Shown here one piece after another: positions 17,784-26,562 of a stretch of 64,000 nt of DNA. The notes under the pieces are model-generated. The model saw only the letters and a program-made list of their open reading frames with translations, was not told the origin of the DNA and ran no database searches. The position numbers were made by a program, and so were the translations under genes. Location of the stretch: the NCBI RefSeq assembly GCF_002915175.1, contig NZ_NXEJ01000011.1:62001-126000 (forward strand), given 5' to 3'. Each line of letters opens with the position of its first letter. Position 1 is the first letter of the stretch. This stretch comes from Agrobacterium rosae. Its GTDB lineage: Bacteria > Pseudomonadota > Alphaproteobacteria > Rhizobiales > Rhizobiaceae.

Positions 17784-18611
17784 TTATGGCTGACAAACAG
17801 TCTGGAAGCGTTCGACTACTGTCGACAGCACCTCATCGATAGGCCGCGCATTCCAATTGTAGGAGAATATCTCCACCTCTTGGGGGCCGAAAAAGCCAGC
17901 TTGTTCGATCATCCGGCGGAAGCCCCTGAGATCGATGACGCCGTCGCCCATCATGCCGCGATCATTGAGGGGGTCCGTCGTCGGCACCAGCCAGTCGCAG
18001 ATGTGATGAGCAAATATCTGGCCATTGCGACCGGCCCGGGCAACCTGCTCTTCCAGCTCCGGGTCCCACCATACGTGATAGACATCGATCGCAACGCCGG
18101 TGCCTTCACCCAATTTATCGCACAGGTCGAGCGATTGCTTCAGCGTGTTGAAGCAGGCGCGATCTGCTGCATAGAACGGATGCAGTGGTTCTATGGCGAG
18201 TGGAATGCCAGCCTGTCTGGCATAGGGCAGAAGCTCTGCCATGCCGTCTTCCACCATCTGCCGCGCGCCTTTGATGTCTTTTGATCCGGCTGGCAAGCCA
18301 CCGACCACCAGCACAAGGCAATCGGCATTCAAGGCTTGGGCCTCATCCACTGCGCGCTTGTTGTCCTCGATGGCGTTGCGGCGTCCTTCCGCGTCTGGTG
18401 CGGGAAAAAATCCACCACGACAATGTCCGCTGAGGCGAATGCCATTTTGTGCCACGATGCGCGCCGCTTCTTCCAGACCTACGCCATGTACCTGGTCTCG
18501 CCAGGGGGAGATGGTGGTGATGCCCTGTGCGAGGCAGGCATCCACCAGCGTGCCGAATGATCCGCCCTGTTTGATAGTGGCGAAATTGATGGAAAGACCT
18601 TCAAGGCTCAT
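17784..18611 (-). CDS. sugar phosphate isomerase/epimerase-like TIM-barrel enzyme
   Basis: 275 residues from the ATG at 18611; its start overlaps the upstream gene's stop by 4 bases. The fold is the xylose-isomerase-like TIM barrel (AP endonuclease 2 family). The usual metal ligands are visible: Glu in LAIEPLHP, Asp in VAIDVYHVWWD, His in FAHHICDW and Glu in EVEIFS. Relatives include hydroxypyruvate isomerase, IolE/IolI-like enzymes and the 3-keto-sugar epimerases or lyases YcjR and LgdB. With three Gfo/Idh enzymes in the regulon, action on a 3-keto sugar is a reasonable inference. Last gene of a four-gene operon. Confidence 0.85.
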   Translation of the reverse strand: MSLEGLSINFATIKQGGSFGTLVDACLAQGITTISPWRDQVHGVGLEEAARIVAQNGIRLSGHCRGGFFPAPDAEGRRNAIEDNKRAVDEAQALNADCLVLVVGGLPAGSKDIKGARQMVEDGMAELLPYARQAGIPLAIEPLHPFYAADRACFNTLKQSLDLCDKLGEGTGVAIDVYHVWWDPELEEQVARAGRNGQIFAHHICDWLVPTTDPLNDRGMMGDGVIDLRGFRRMIEQAGFFGPQEVEIFSYNWNARPIDEVLSTVVERFQTVCQP

Positions 18612-20038
18612 GCGGCATTCTCCTTTTCTTGAAGGGTCTGAAATGTTGCCTGAGCAGCGGCTTGCGCGGCGCCAAGGCCCTTGGCTGCCAGAATTGTATC
18701 GAGCGAAAGCTGGCCGTTCTGCATAGTTAAACGCGCACGCCCTTGGTGATCGCGGTAGAGATCGCCATGGGCGGAAAGCCACGCGGCATCCTCCGAGGCC
18801 GATGCGCCCTGCATTCCATCGACATAATGGTGCCCGTTGCGCTCGATGTGTCCGAGGTTGAGAAGCGATGCCAGTGCCAGATCCTGCTGCACGGCAATGC
18901 CCGCCTGCGTCGTCAAATCTTCGGCCGACATGAAATAGCCGCCACCCGTTTCCGCATTCCATTTCTCCACCCGCATCTTGTTGAGAAACGAGCGATAAAA
19001 CCCTTTGCAGGATTTGGAGGAGACGCCGAGATAGCCCTGTTCGCGCGCCTCTAGAAACGCATCCTTGGTGCCGTCGGACTCATCGATTTCCAGCGCCACC
19101 CGCTTAGCCAGCGTCTTGACCGGCTGGGATAGCGCCATTGTACGAATGATCGGCTGCTCCACAAAAAGCAGCGATTGCCGCAGCCTTGCGAGCGCGGGCT
19201 CTTTCTCGATGCGGTCCATCAGATCGATGACGGCGGCTTCATCAGCAAATTGCTCGTTGCCATCCAGTGTGGCTTTGTAACCCGGCAATCGATCGAGGAC
19301 AGCGGCGATATCCTTCAATCGCTCCGTATCTTCCTGCGGCCTACCGGAGACTTTCAGTTTGAAATACTGAATGCCGTAGGTCTCTATCTCTTCTCTCAGG
19401 CACTCGGGCAGGCCATCATCGCGACGAGGTCCGTTTATCTCTTGCGGGGTCAGCGGATCGATGTAACCGACGGTGTGGCGCAGATAGAGCGTCTTGTGTG
19501 GTATCACCTGTTTTAGAAAACCGGCAACGTCGAAACCATCGAGATCGGGTGTGGTCGATAGGTCCATGGCTGGCAGATTGGATCTGATAACATCCACCAG
19601 AGGCAGAGCATGCAGCCTGCAAAGCGCATCCAGAATGGCGCGGTCCACAAGTGCGAGGCCGAAGGATGCGATTAGCCCATTGAGGCCTTCTGATGCTGCC
19701 TGGGCATGGTGTTGTGGTTCGAGCCCTGCGTGCAGCCCAAAGGCTGTGGAAGCCGGCGCTTCTTTCGAAAGTGCCACTGCCAAATGCACAGAGCGGCGTA
19801 GCTGCTGTTCATTGTCAGCATTGCTGAGCGCAGGGTTCTTGTCGAACCATTTCGGCACCATCAGCTCTGCTGAATAGCCAGTGGCGATCCGTCCCTGTGC
19901 ATCCTCGACGTCGAGTGATAGGAAAATCTGCGCGGCTTCGGTCACTGTTGCCGCCCCGAAACGGAACGGCATCCGCATTGTGAAGCGACGCTCGAAAATC
20001 GAGGCATCCTTGACCTTTAATAGAGGAGCCTCAGCCAT
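18608..20038 (-). CDS. enolase-superfamily protein, long form, substrate unknown
   Basis: 476 residues from the ATG at 20038, one base after the stop of the DUF993 gene. Barrel motifs are present: KxK in YFKLKVSG, Asp in TLDGNEQ, Glu in LFVEQPI, an acidic EIDESDG, and a lysine in VSSKSCKG, giving the K-x-K and opposed K of the muconate-lactonising branch. The protein is about 100 residues longer than usual enolase-fold dehydratases, with extra sequence at both ends. I do not recognise a characterised homologue. The position between a DUF993 and a TIM-barrel enzyme suggests a sugar-acid or lactone step. Confidence 0.78.
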   Translation of the reverse strand: MAEAPLLKVKDASIFERRFTMRMPFRFGAATVTEAAQIFLSLDVEDAQGRIATGYSAELMVPKWFDKNPALSNADNEQQLRRSVHLAVALSKEAPASTAFGLHAGLEPQHHAQAASEGLNGLIASFGLALVDRAILDALCRLHALPLVDVIRSNLPAMDLSTTPDLDGFDVAGFLKQVIPHKTLYLRHTVGYIDPLTPQEINGPRRDDGLPECLREEIETYGIQYFKLKVSGRPQEDTERLKDIAAVLDRLPGYKATLDGNEQFADEAAVIDLMDRIEKEPALARLRQSLLFVEQPIIRTMALSQPVKTLAKRVALEIDESDGTKDAFLEAREQGYLGVSSKSCKGFYRSFLNKMRVEKWNAETGGGYFMSAEDLTTQAGIAVQQDLALASLLNLGHIERNGHHYVDGMQGASASEDAAWLSAHGDLYRDHQGRARLTMQNGQLSLDTILAAKGLGAAQAAAQATFQTLQEKENAA

Positions 20039-20039
20039 C

Positions 20040-21203
20040 TCAATGCACACCTCTGACCGAGAGAATCGCCTTCATGCGCCGCGCGGCATCATCCGGGTCA
20101 GCAAGCACATTTGCCTTGTCCGCCAGTCGGAAAAGCTCGGCAAGATGCAAAGTGGAGCGCGTGCTTTCCTGCCCACCGATCATGGTGAAATGCTCCTGCA
20201 ACCCGTTGAGATAGGCCAGAAACACGACGCCGGTTTTGTAGAATCGGGTAGGGGCTTTGAAGATGTGGCGCGATAGGGCCACGGTCGGTTCGAGAATATC
20301 GAAGAATTCGTTGTTCGCCCCGCTTTTCAAACTTGCCAAAGCCTTGGACGCTGCCGGAGCAATTGCGTCGAAAATGCCGAGCAGGGCATCGGAATGTCCG
20401 TGTTCATCACCCGCGATCAGTTCCGCATAATTGAAGTCATCGCCCGTATACATGCGAACCCCTGCCGGAAGGCGGCGGCGCATCGTGATTTCCTTTTCCT
20501 TGGACAGGAGAGAAATCTTGATACCGTCGATCTTGTCGGCATTGGCTTTGAGCATATCAAGGCAGGTGTCCATGGCCGCCATATGGTCACTGGCACCCCA
20601 ATAGCCTTCGAGCGCGGGATCGAACATTTCGCCGAGCCAGTGAATGACGACTTTCTCCTTGGCCTGCGCAAGCACGCGGGCGTAGGTTTCCAGATAATCA
20701 TCGGGCGATTTCGCACTGGCGGCCAATGCTCGGCTCGCCATTAGGATCACGCGCCCGCCTTCGCCCTGCACGAAATCCAGCTGCTCTTGGTAGGCATCGA
20801 CAATCTGATCGAGGCTATAACCGGTGCCGGTCAGGTGATCGGTCCCCACGCCGCAAGCGATCAGCGCATCTTGTCGTGTTGCGGCTTCCTTCAAGGCTCT
20901 GGAGATCAATTCCTGCGCCTGCGGCCATGCTAGCCCCATGCCGCGTTGAGCCGTGTCCATCGCTTCTGCGACGCCCAAACCCAGATCCCACAACCGATGC
21001 CGGAAGCGAAGCGTGGCGTCCCAGTCAATGGCTGGTGTCAGCCACGGGTCATTATCTGCAAACGGATCGGCCACCACATGGGCTGCGGCAAAGGCAATGC
21101 GATTGAAATCAGCAGCACTGCGTTTTTCCAAAGCAATCGGTGTTCCGCTGAGCGTGTAAAGCTCAATCGAGCGATCTTCTCTGGGCAGGTTGAGTTGGGT
21201 CAT
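20040..21203 (-). CDS. DUF993 protein, dihydrodipicolinate-synthase-like aldolase fold
   Basis: 387 residues. The sequence follows the DUF993 pattern: LWDLGLGVAEAMDTAQRGMGLAW near residues 72-94, CGVGTDHL near 117, and HWLGEMFDPALEGYWG near 188-203. Lys229 in DGIKISLL is where class I aldolases of the DapA family carry the Schiff-base lysine. The biological reaction of DUF993 is not established to my knowledge; retro-aldol or dehydration of a keto sugar acid is the natural guess. It lies 10 bases after a Gfo/Idh dehydrogenase gene and one base before the enolase-fold gene. Confidence 0.82.
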   Translation of the reverse strand: MTQLNLPREDRSIELYTLSGTPIALEKRSAADFNRIAFAAAHVVADPFADNDPWLTPAIDWDATLRFRHRLWDLGLGVAEAMDTAQRGMGLAWPQAQELISRALKEAATRQDALIACGVGTDHLTGTGYSLDQIVDAYQEQLDFVQGEGGRVILMASRALAASAKSPDDYLETYARVLAQAKEKVVIHWLGEMFDPALEGYWGASDHMAAMDTCLDMLKANADKIDGIKISLLSKEKEITMRRRLPAGVRMYTGDDFNYAELIAGDEHGHSDALLGIFDAIAPAASKALASLKSGANNEFFDILEPTVALSRHIFKAPTRFYKTGVVFLAYLNGLQEHFTMIGGQESTRSTLHLAELFRLADKANVLADPDDAARRMKAILSVRGVH

Positions 21204-21213
21204 TTGAGCCTCC

Positions 21214-22356
21214 TCAAGCTATGGCGGGAACGTCGAGCCAGCGGCGCTCCTTCCAGGATCTCAGACCGAGTTCGGCAAGCTGCACACCCTTGACGCCTTC
21301 CATCAGCCCATAAGGCCACGGGTCGTTGTCGACCAGATGCCGCACAAACATCTCCCACTGCGCCTTGAAGCCGTTGTCGTAAACCACGTTATCTGGCACT
21401 TCCTGCCAGGTTTTGTAGAAATCGATGGTTTGCGGCTGGTCCGGGTTCCAGACTGGTTTTGGCGTGTTGGTACGATGCTGCGTGAAGCACTTCGTCAGGC
21501 CAGCAACGGCAGATCCATGGGTGCCATCCACCTGAAATGTTACGAGATCATCGCGACGTACGCGCACAGCCCAAGAAGAATTGATGTGGGCAATGACGCC
21601 GCCTTCGAGTTGGAATGTCGCATAGGCGGCATCATCCGCGTCGGCGACGTAAGCGTTGCCCTGTTCATCGAAACGCTGGGGAATATGGGTTGCGCCAATG
21701 CAGCTGACGGCTTTGACCTCGCCGAACAGGTTGTCCAGCACGTAACGCCAATGGCACAGCATATCGAGAATGATGCCGCCGCCGTCCTTGTTGCGATAGT
21801 TCCAGGAGGGGCGCTGGGCTGGTTGCCAGTCGCCTTCGAAAACCCAATAGCCGAACTCGCCTCTTACGGAAAGAATTTTGCCGAAGAAGCCGCTGTCGCG
21901 CAGCATGGCAAGCTTGCGAAGGCCGGGGAGGAAAAGCTTGTCCTGCACCACGCCGTGTTTGATGCCAGCATTTTCGGCCAGCTTTGCAACGGCGATTGCC
22001 TCTTCCATATTATCGGAAATGGGCTTTTCGCAGTATACGTTCTTGCCGGCCTTGATTGCCTTGGTCAGCAGGCTGCCACGCATTTGGGTCGTGCCAGCGT
22101 CGAAAAACAGCGTATCGTCAGGGTTGGCAAGCGCCGCATCGATGTCCGTCGTCCAGCGGGCGACATTGTGCTTTTTGGCAATCGCTTCGATTTTCTCTCC
22201 GTTGCGGCCCACCAGAATCGGATCAAGCATGACCTTCTCGCCGCTTTTGAGGCTCACGCCACCCTGATCGCGGATCGCCAGAACGGAGCGAACGAGATGC
22301 TGATTATATCCCATACGGCCGGTAATGCCGTGCATGATGACGCCGATACGTTGCAT
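21214..22356 (-). CDS. Gfo/Idh/MocA-family dehydrogenase
   Basis: 380 residues from the ATG at 22356, which has GGGAGG just upstream; a start 15 bases earlier lies before that site. The N-terminal Rossmann region is unusual, IGVIMHGITGRMGYNQH rather than the common GxGxxG form. KNVYCEKPIS near residue 115 is the family EKP motif, whose Lys is catalytic, and GGIILDMLCHW gives the conserved His on the helix of the second domain. First gene of the leftward operon; a TetR-type site (22416-22431) lies 60 bases upstream. Likely oxidises a sugar or glycoside with NAD(P). Confidence 0.87.
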   Translation of the reverse strand: MQRIGVIMHGITGRMGYNQHLVRSVLAIRDQGGVSLKSGEKVMLDPILVGRNGEKIEAIAKKHNVARWTTDIDAALANPDDTLFFDAGTTQMRGSLLTKAIKAGKNVYCEKPISDNMEEAIAVAKLAENAGIKHGVVQDKLFLPGLRKLAMLRDSGFFGKILSVRGEFGYWVFEGDWQPAQRPSWNYRNKDGGGIILDMLCHWRYVLDNLFGEVKAVSCIGATHIPQRFDEQGNAYVADADDAAYATFQLEGGVIAHINSSWAVRVRRDDLVTFQVDGTHGSAVAGLTKCFTQHRTNTPKPVWNPDQPQTIDFYKTWQEVPDNVVYDNGFKAQWEMFVRHLVDNDPWPYGLMEGVKGVQLAELGLRSWKERRWLDVPAIA

Positions 22357-22415
22357 GAAATTTCCTCCCAAAGCGCCTCACTCCCGTCAAGGCACGATCT
22401 CCTGGTTTCTATTTT

Positions 22416-22431
22416 GTAACCATTTAGTTAT
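22416..22431. promoter_or_regulatory. operator 1 of the TetR regulator encoded at 22601-23347
   Basis: GTAACCATTTAGTTAT, with TAACCA-TT-TAGTTA as an imperfect palindrome. It is identical to the site at 23348-23363 except for the two central bases. It lies 60 bases upstream of the start of the leftward catabolic operon. Apart from this, 22357-22600 holds nothing I can name. Confidence 0.72.
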
Positions 22432-22600
22432 TTGTGGCCGTGAAACGCCGTTTCTGTCAAGACGTTTTTGATGTGAAAAATCGCGATGGAGTTCATGTGT
22501 CCATCAGCTTTATCGACGCATCCTGTGTCGCGATCATGAGGGCTTTCGCATCTGCGAAGATGCGGGCAATTGTTCTTGTTGGATAATTTGGCGCAGGCAT

Positions 22601-23347
22601 TCAAAATGGCCGCAGTGCAGCAATAACCGTGTTGACGATGTGCTGGCCCCAACGCTCCAGTTCAGCGGGCGCTACGAGATCGCGCTGGAAGATCGTGGAA
22701 AGCGTAAAGCGGTTGGACAGATAAAAAAATCCGAGCGAGGCGATGGTTAGATAGACATCGACGGGGTCCAGTCCGGAACGAAAATCCCCCGTTTTCTCGC
22801 CACGCAGCAATACGTCCTTTAATTCCGAAATAAAGTTGGAATGCATCTCCGGAATGCTTGTTGATTGGCGCAAGTATCTGGCCTGATTGATATTTTCCGT
22901 CGCCAGAATGCTGAGAAACTCCGGGTGATCGAGAAAATAATGCCAGGTGAACAGGGCAAGTTCCCGCAATCCTTCCACGGGCGGTTTGCGGGTTAAATCC
23001 AACCGATGCTCCGCGTTGCGGATGTGTTGATAGGCATCTTCCAGCACGGCCAGATAGAGCGCATCCTTATCGCCGAAGTAGTGATAAATCATTCGCTTGT
23101 TGGTGCCAGCACGTCTCGCCACAACATCGATGCGCGCACCGGCAAGGCCCTTGGCCGCGACTTCGCGGCGGGCTGCTTCGAGAATAGCCGCACGGGTTCG
23201 CTCAGGATTTCGAGATTGGGTCGCCGGTTTTTTGCGGGTTGCCACCGTCTTTTTTTCGGCCGGATCGCCCGTTTTCTCGAAAACGGTTTTGTTGGTGTCA
23301 TCCATCTTTATTGGCCGCTTGACAATGGTGTTGATCAGTGTTCCCAT
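22601..23347 (-). CDS. TetR/AcrR-family regulator of the adjacent sugar regulon
   Basis: 248 residues. A charged, Lys/Thr-rich N-terminal tail of about 50 residues precedes the TetR helix-turn-helix (RTRAAILEAARREVAAKGLAGARIDVVARRAGTNKRMIYHYFGDKDALY). The C-terminal domain resembles the TetR_C_41/YfiR-like group. The start is uncertain: ATG 23347 directly abuts the operator and has no ribosome site, and ATG 23305 is an alternative. Divergent from the ABC operon; sites at 22416 and 23348 imply it controls itself and both catabolic operons. Ligand unknown. Confidence 0.85.
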   Translation of the reverse strand: MGTLINTIVKRPIKMDDTNKTVFEKTGDPAEKKTVATRKKPATQSRNPERTRAAILEAARREVAAKGLAGARIDVVARRAGTNKRMIYHYFGDKDALYLAVLEDAYQHIRNAEHRLDLTRKPPVEGLRELALFTWHYFLDHPEFLSILATENINQARYLRQSTSIPEMHSNFISELKDVLLRGEKTGDFRSGLDPVDVYLTIASLGFFYLSNRFTLSTIFQRDLVAPAELERWGQHIVNTVIAALRPF

Positions 23348-23363
23348 GTAACCAGATAGTTAT
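23348..23363. promoter_or_regulatory. operator 2 of the TetR regulator
   Basis: GTAACCAGATAGTTAT; 14 of 16 bases equal those at 22416-22431. It lies between tetR and the divergent ABC operon, overlapping a leftward -10-like TATAAC (reverse of 23359-23364), so it suits autorepression and control of the rightward operon. Confidence 0.72.
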
Positions 23364-23426
23364 AAAACGGCAAGCGCTGTTTACCAACATCATTCAATTT
23401 GGCAGTCAATTAGGGAGGAGTTGCCA

Positions 23427-24716
23427 ATGTCCATGATGCTTCAAAGACGTGCGGTTTTGACCGCGGGTCTAGCTGCACTTTCGCTCGCAACAGTGGGTGG
23501 AGGGTCAGCATTTGCGCAGGCGGCGCGTATTCGCTTGCTCTGGTGGGGATCGCAAGAGCGTGCCGATCGCACGAACAAGGCGATAGCGGCGTTTAAACAG
23601 GTCAAGCCCGACCTCGACATAGCCGGTGAGTTTGCTGGCTGGTCGGATTATTGGCCGCGTCTTGCAACACAAGTGGCCGGTCGCAATGCGCCCGACCTGA
23701 TCCAGATGGATTACCGCTATATTTTCGAATACGCCCGACGCGGGGCTCTTGCGCCGCTGGATGAATATCTGGGCAAGGGCTTGAAGATCGATGATTTCGG
23801 CGCTCCGAATATCGATTCTGGTCGAGTGGATGGTAAGCTTTACGGCATCAACCTTGGCGTAAATTCCAGCGCCGTCTTCTTTGATGCGGCAGGCTGGGAA
23901 AAAACCGGCGCAAAGCCACCATCCGCTGGGCAAACCTGGGAGGAATTTGCCAAGAGTGCGGCTGAATTCGGCAAGAACAAGCCAAAGCCCGGCTATTACG
24001 CCACAGCAGACGCCAGCGGCGTCGAGCCCAGCTTCGAAAACTGGCTAAGACAGAGCAAAAAGTCTCTGTTTAGTGAAGACGGGGCACTTGGTTACGACGC
24101 AAAGGACGCAACGCAATGGTTCGCGATGTGGGCCGATATGCGTGCAGCCGGTGCCTGCGTACCTGCCGACATTCAGGCGCTTGACCAGCTGAGCATCGAA
24201 ACCAACCCATTGACAACCGGCAAGGCAGCAACTGCCTTTGCACACTCCAACCAGTTCGTCGGTTATCAGGCTGTCAATAAAGCGAAGCTCTCCATAACGT
24301 CCTATCCGAAAGTGTCCAAAGACACGCCATCCGGCCATTATCTGAAGCCTTCGATGCTGATGAGTGTGGCAAATGGCAGCGCGGGTATCGCAGCGGCGGT
24401 TGATTTCATTAACTTCCTCGTTGCAGTCCCTGAAGGTGTGGATATCCTCGGTGTCGAGCGCGGGGTTCCAGCATCCGCTTCCATGCGCGATCAGCTTAGC
24501 CCCAAGCTCAACGATGTCAGCAAGGCGATGGTCGAATATATCGCTGAAGTCACGCCGGGAGTTGGGCCGTTGCCGCCAGCACCACCTCCGGGTGCCGGGG
24601 AGTTTGCCTTCGTTCTCAAGCGTACCTCCGAAGAGGTCGCTTTCGGCAAGATCACGCCGGAACAGGGCGGCGAAAAACTCGTCAAAGAAGCGGAAACCGT
24701 CATCAAGCGGAAGTAA
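23427..24716 (+). CDS. sugar ABC transporter solute-binding protein (family 1)
   Basis: 429 residues from the ATG at 23427, with GGGAGGAG at 23413-23420. The signal peptide begins MSMMLQRRAVLTAGL, a twin-arginine-like start, and ends near SAFAQ. The mature part starts RIRLLWWGSQERADRTNKAI and contains the family-1 (MalE-like) features DLIQMDYRYIFEYARRGALAPLDEYL. A proline-rich stretch (PLPPAPPPG) lies near the C-terminus. First gene of a six-gene operon encoding a complete importer and two oxidoreductases. Confidence 0.92.
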   Translation: MSMMLQRRAVLTAGLAALSLATVGGGSAFAQAARIRLLWWGSQERADRTNKAIAAFKQVKPDLDIAGEFAGWSDYWPRLATQVAGRNAPDLIQMDYRYIFEYARRGALAPLDEYLGKGLKIDDFGAPNIDSGRVDGKLYGINLGVNSSAVFFDAAGWEKTGAKPPSAGQTWEEFAKSAAEFGKNKPKPGYYATADASGVEPSFENWLRQSKKSLFSEDGALGYDAKDATQWFAMWADMRAAGACVPADIQALDQLSIETNPLTTGKAATAFAHSNQFVGYQAVNKAKLSITSYPKVSKDTPSGHYLKPSMLMSVANGSAGIAAAVDFINFLVAVPEGVDILGVERGVPASASMRDQLSPKLNDVSKAMVEYIAEVTPGVGPLPPAPPPGAGEFAFVLKRTSEEVAFGKITPEQGGEKLVKEAETVIKRK

Positions 24717-24722
24717 ACATCC

Positions 24723-25676
24723 ATGACGTTCCAATCCGATACGACCCACAGGGAGGGCCGCTCAGCGGCTCTCCCAAGGCAAGGCCGACTGCGTAAGGTT
24801 TTTGACCGCAACGTCCACGCCTATGTCTTCCTGCTGCCTTGGCTGATCGGCTTTTTCGGGCTGACGCTCGGGCCAGCGCTGGCTTCGCTGTACCTGTCCT
24901 TTACGAATTACGATCTGCTGCAATCGCCGGACTGGGTGGGTGCATCCAACTATGTGCGCATCGCGACGGCAGATCCGAAATTCGCGGCGGCTATGAGGGT
25001 CACGTTCACATATGTCATTCTGTCCGTACCGTTAAAGCTGATGTTCGCGCTCATGGTTGCCATGGCGTTCAATCGCGGCATCAAAGGGCTGACGATGTAT
25101 CGAGCAGTCTTTTATCTGCCGTCGCTGCTGGGCTCGAGCGTTGCCATTGCGGTGTTGTGGCGTCAGCTTTTTGCGTCGGACGGTCTGGTCAACATGGTGC
25201 TGTGGCAACTGTTTGGTTACGAAGGGCCGAGCTGGATATCAAATCCCAATTACTCCATCTACACGCTGGTCATTCTGTCTGTATGGCAGTTCGGCTCGCC
25301 GATGATCATCTTCCTTGCCGGTCTTCGCCAGATTCCGCAGGATATGTATGAGGCTGCCGATATGGATGGGGCAGGCAAGGCGCGTCAGTTCTTCCGCATC
25401 ACGCTGCCATTGTTGACGCCGGTGATATTCTTCAACGCCGTGATCCAGACAATCGATGCCTTCAAGGCGTTCACCCCTGCCTTCATCATTTCCGATGGCT
25501 CCGGCGGACCGATCAACTCGACGCTGTTTTACACGCTCTATCTCTATCAGGAAGCTTTCGGTTTCTTCCGCATGGGCTATGCCTCGGCCCTGGCGTGGAT
25601 ATTGGTCATCATCATTTCGCTCTTCACGGCCTTTTCGTTTCTGAGCGCACGTTATTGGGTACATTACGATGACTGA
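24723..25676 (+). CDS. sugar ABC transporter permease (MalF type)
   Basis: 317 residues, six transmembrane segments predicted by eye after a polar N-terminal tail of about 35 residues. The EAA loop reads YEAADMDGAGKARQFFRITLPLLTPV, in the usual position before the last two segments. It pairs with the downstream permease, whose start overlaps its end by 8 bases. Confidence 0.93.
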   Translation: MTFQSDTTHREGRSAALPRQGRLRKVFDRNVHAYVFLLPWLIGFFGLTLGPALASLYLSFTNYDLLQSPDWVGASNYVRIATADPKFAAAMRVTFTYVILSVPLKLMFALMVAMAFNRGIKGLTMYRAVFYLPSLLGSSVAIAVLWRQLFASDGLVNMVLWQLFGYEGPSWISNPNYSIYTLVILSVWQFGSPMIIFLAGLRQIPQDMYEAADMDGAGKARQFFRITLPLLTPVIFFNAVIQTIDAFKAFTPAFIISDGSGGPINSTLFYTLYLYQEAFGFFRMGYASALAWILVIIISLFTAFSFLSARYWVHYDD

Positions 25677-26544
25677 TGCCGTTACCTCTTTACGCCCCGG
25701 TCAGGGGGGCAACCGCCCGCTTTGGAAATCTGCGCTACTGCACTTGGTGCTGATCGCAGCCTCCATCGCGATGATGTATCCGATCCTGTGGATGATATCG
25801 GGGTCGTTTCGCCCGCAGGATGAGCTGTTCGGCTCATCGTCTCTTATCCCCTCTGCACTCGATCTGGGCGGATATATTCGCGGCTGGACCGGCCTTCAGG
25901 TGTCGTTCGGCAAGTTCTTTTGGAACTCGTTCTTCATCGCGGTGCTTGCCACGATCGGCAACGTGGCCGGTTGTTCGCTCGCGGCATTTGCCTTCGCGCG
26001 GCTTCGTTTTGGCGGACGGAATTTCTGGTTTGCACTGATGCTGGGTACGCTGATGCTGCCCTATCATGTGGTGCTTATCCCGCAATATATCCTGTTTCTA
26101 GAGATGGGCTGGGTCAATACGTCTCTGCCTCTGATCGTTCCGAAGTATCTCGCCACGGATGCCTTTTTCATCTTCCTGATGGTGCAGTTCTTCCGCGGCA
26201 TTCCGCGTGAGCTGGATGAGGCGGCGGTAATGGATGGGTGCAGTCCCTTCCGTATTTACTGGAAGATCATGCTGCCGCTGTCATCCCCGGTGCTGGCGAC
26301 GGCTGCCATCTTTTCCTTCATCTGGACTTGGGATGATTTCTTCGGGCCGCTGATCTACCTCAATGATATCAACACCTACACCGTGCAACTGGGCCTTCGA
26401 TCTTTCGTGGACAGCACCGGTAGTTCGGACTGGACAGCCCTGTTTGCCATGTCCAACCTCTCGCTTGTTCCCGTTTTTCTCTTTTTCCTTTTCTTCCAGC
26501 GCCTCCTCATCGAGGGCATCGCCACAACAGGCATGAAACGCTGA
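25669..26544 (+). CDS. sugar ABC transporter permease (MalG type)
   Basis: 291 residues, six hydrophobic segments, with the EAA loop LDEAAVMDGCSPFRIYWKIMLPLSSPV and the typical MalG C-terminus (FFQRLLIEGIATTGMKR). It overlaps the preceding permease gene and is followed 18 bases later by a dehydrogenase gene. Confidence 0.93.
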   Translation: MTDAVTSLRPGQGGNRPLWKSALLHLVLIAASIAMMYPILWMISGSFRPQDELFGSSSLIPSALDLGGYIRGWTGLQVSFGKFFWNSFFIAVLATIGNVAGCSLAAFAFARLRFGGRNFWFALMLGTLMLPYHVVLIPQYILFLEMGWVNTSLPLIVPKYLATDAFFIFLMVQFFRGIPRELDEAAVMDGCSPFRIYWKIMLPLSSPVLATAAIFSFIWTWDDFFGPLIYLNDINTYTVQLGLRSFVDSTGSSDWTALFAMSNLSLVPVFLFFLFFQRLLIEGIATTGMKR

Positions 26545-26562
26545 AACACCAAGGCATGGACA

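Noticed and set aside
18612-18962. N-terminal extension of the TIM-barrel protein to 18962
   Set aside because: It would overlap the enolase-fold gene by over 300 bases; the ATG at 18611 with a 4-base overlap matches the family start.
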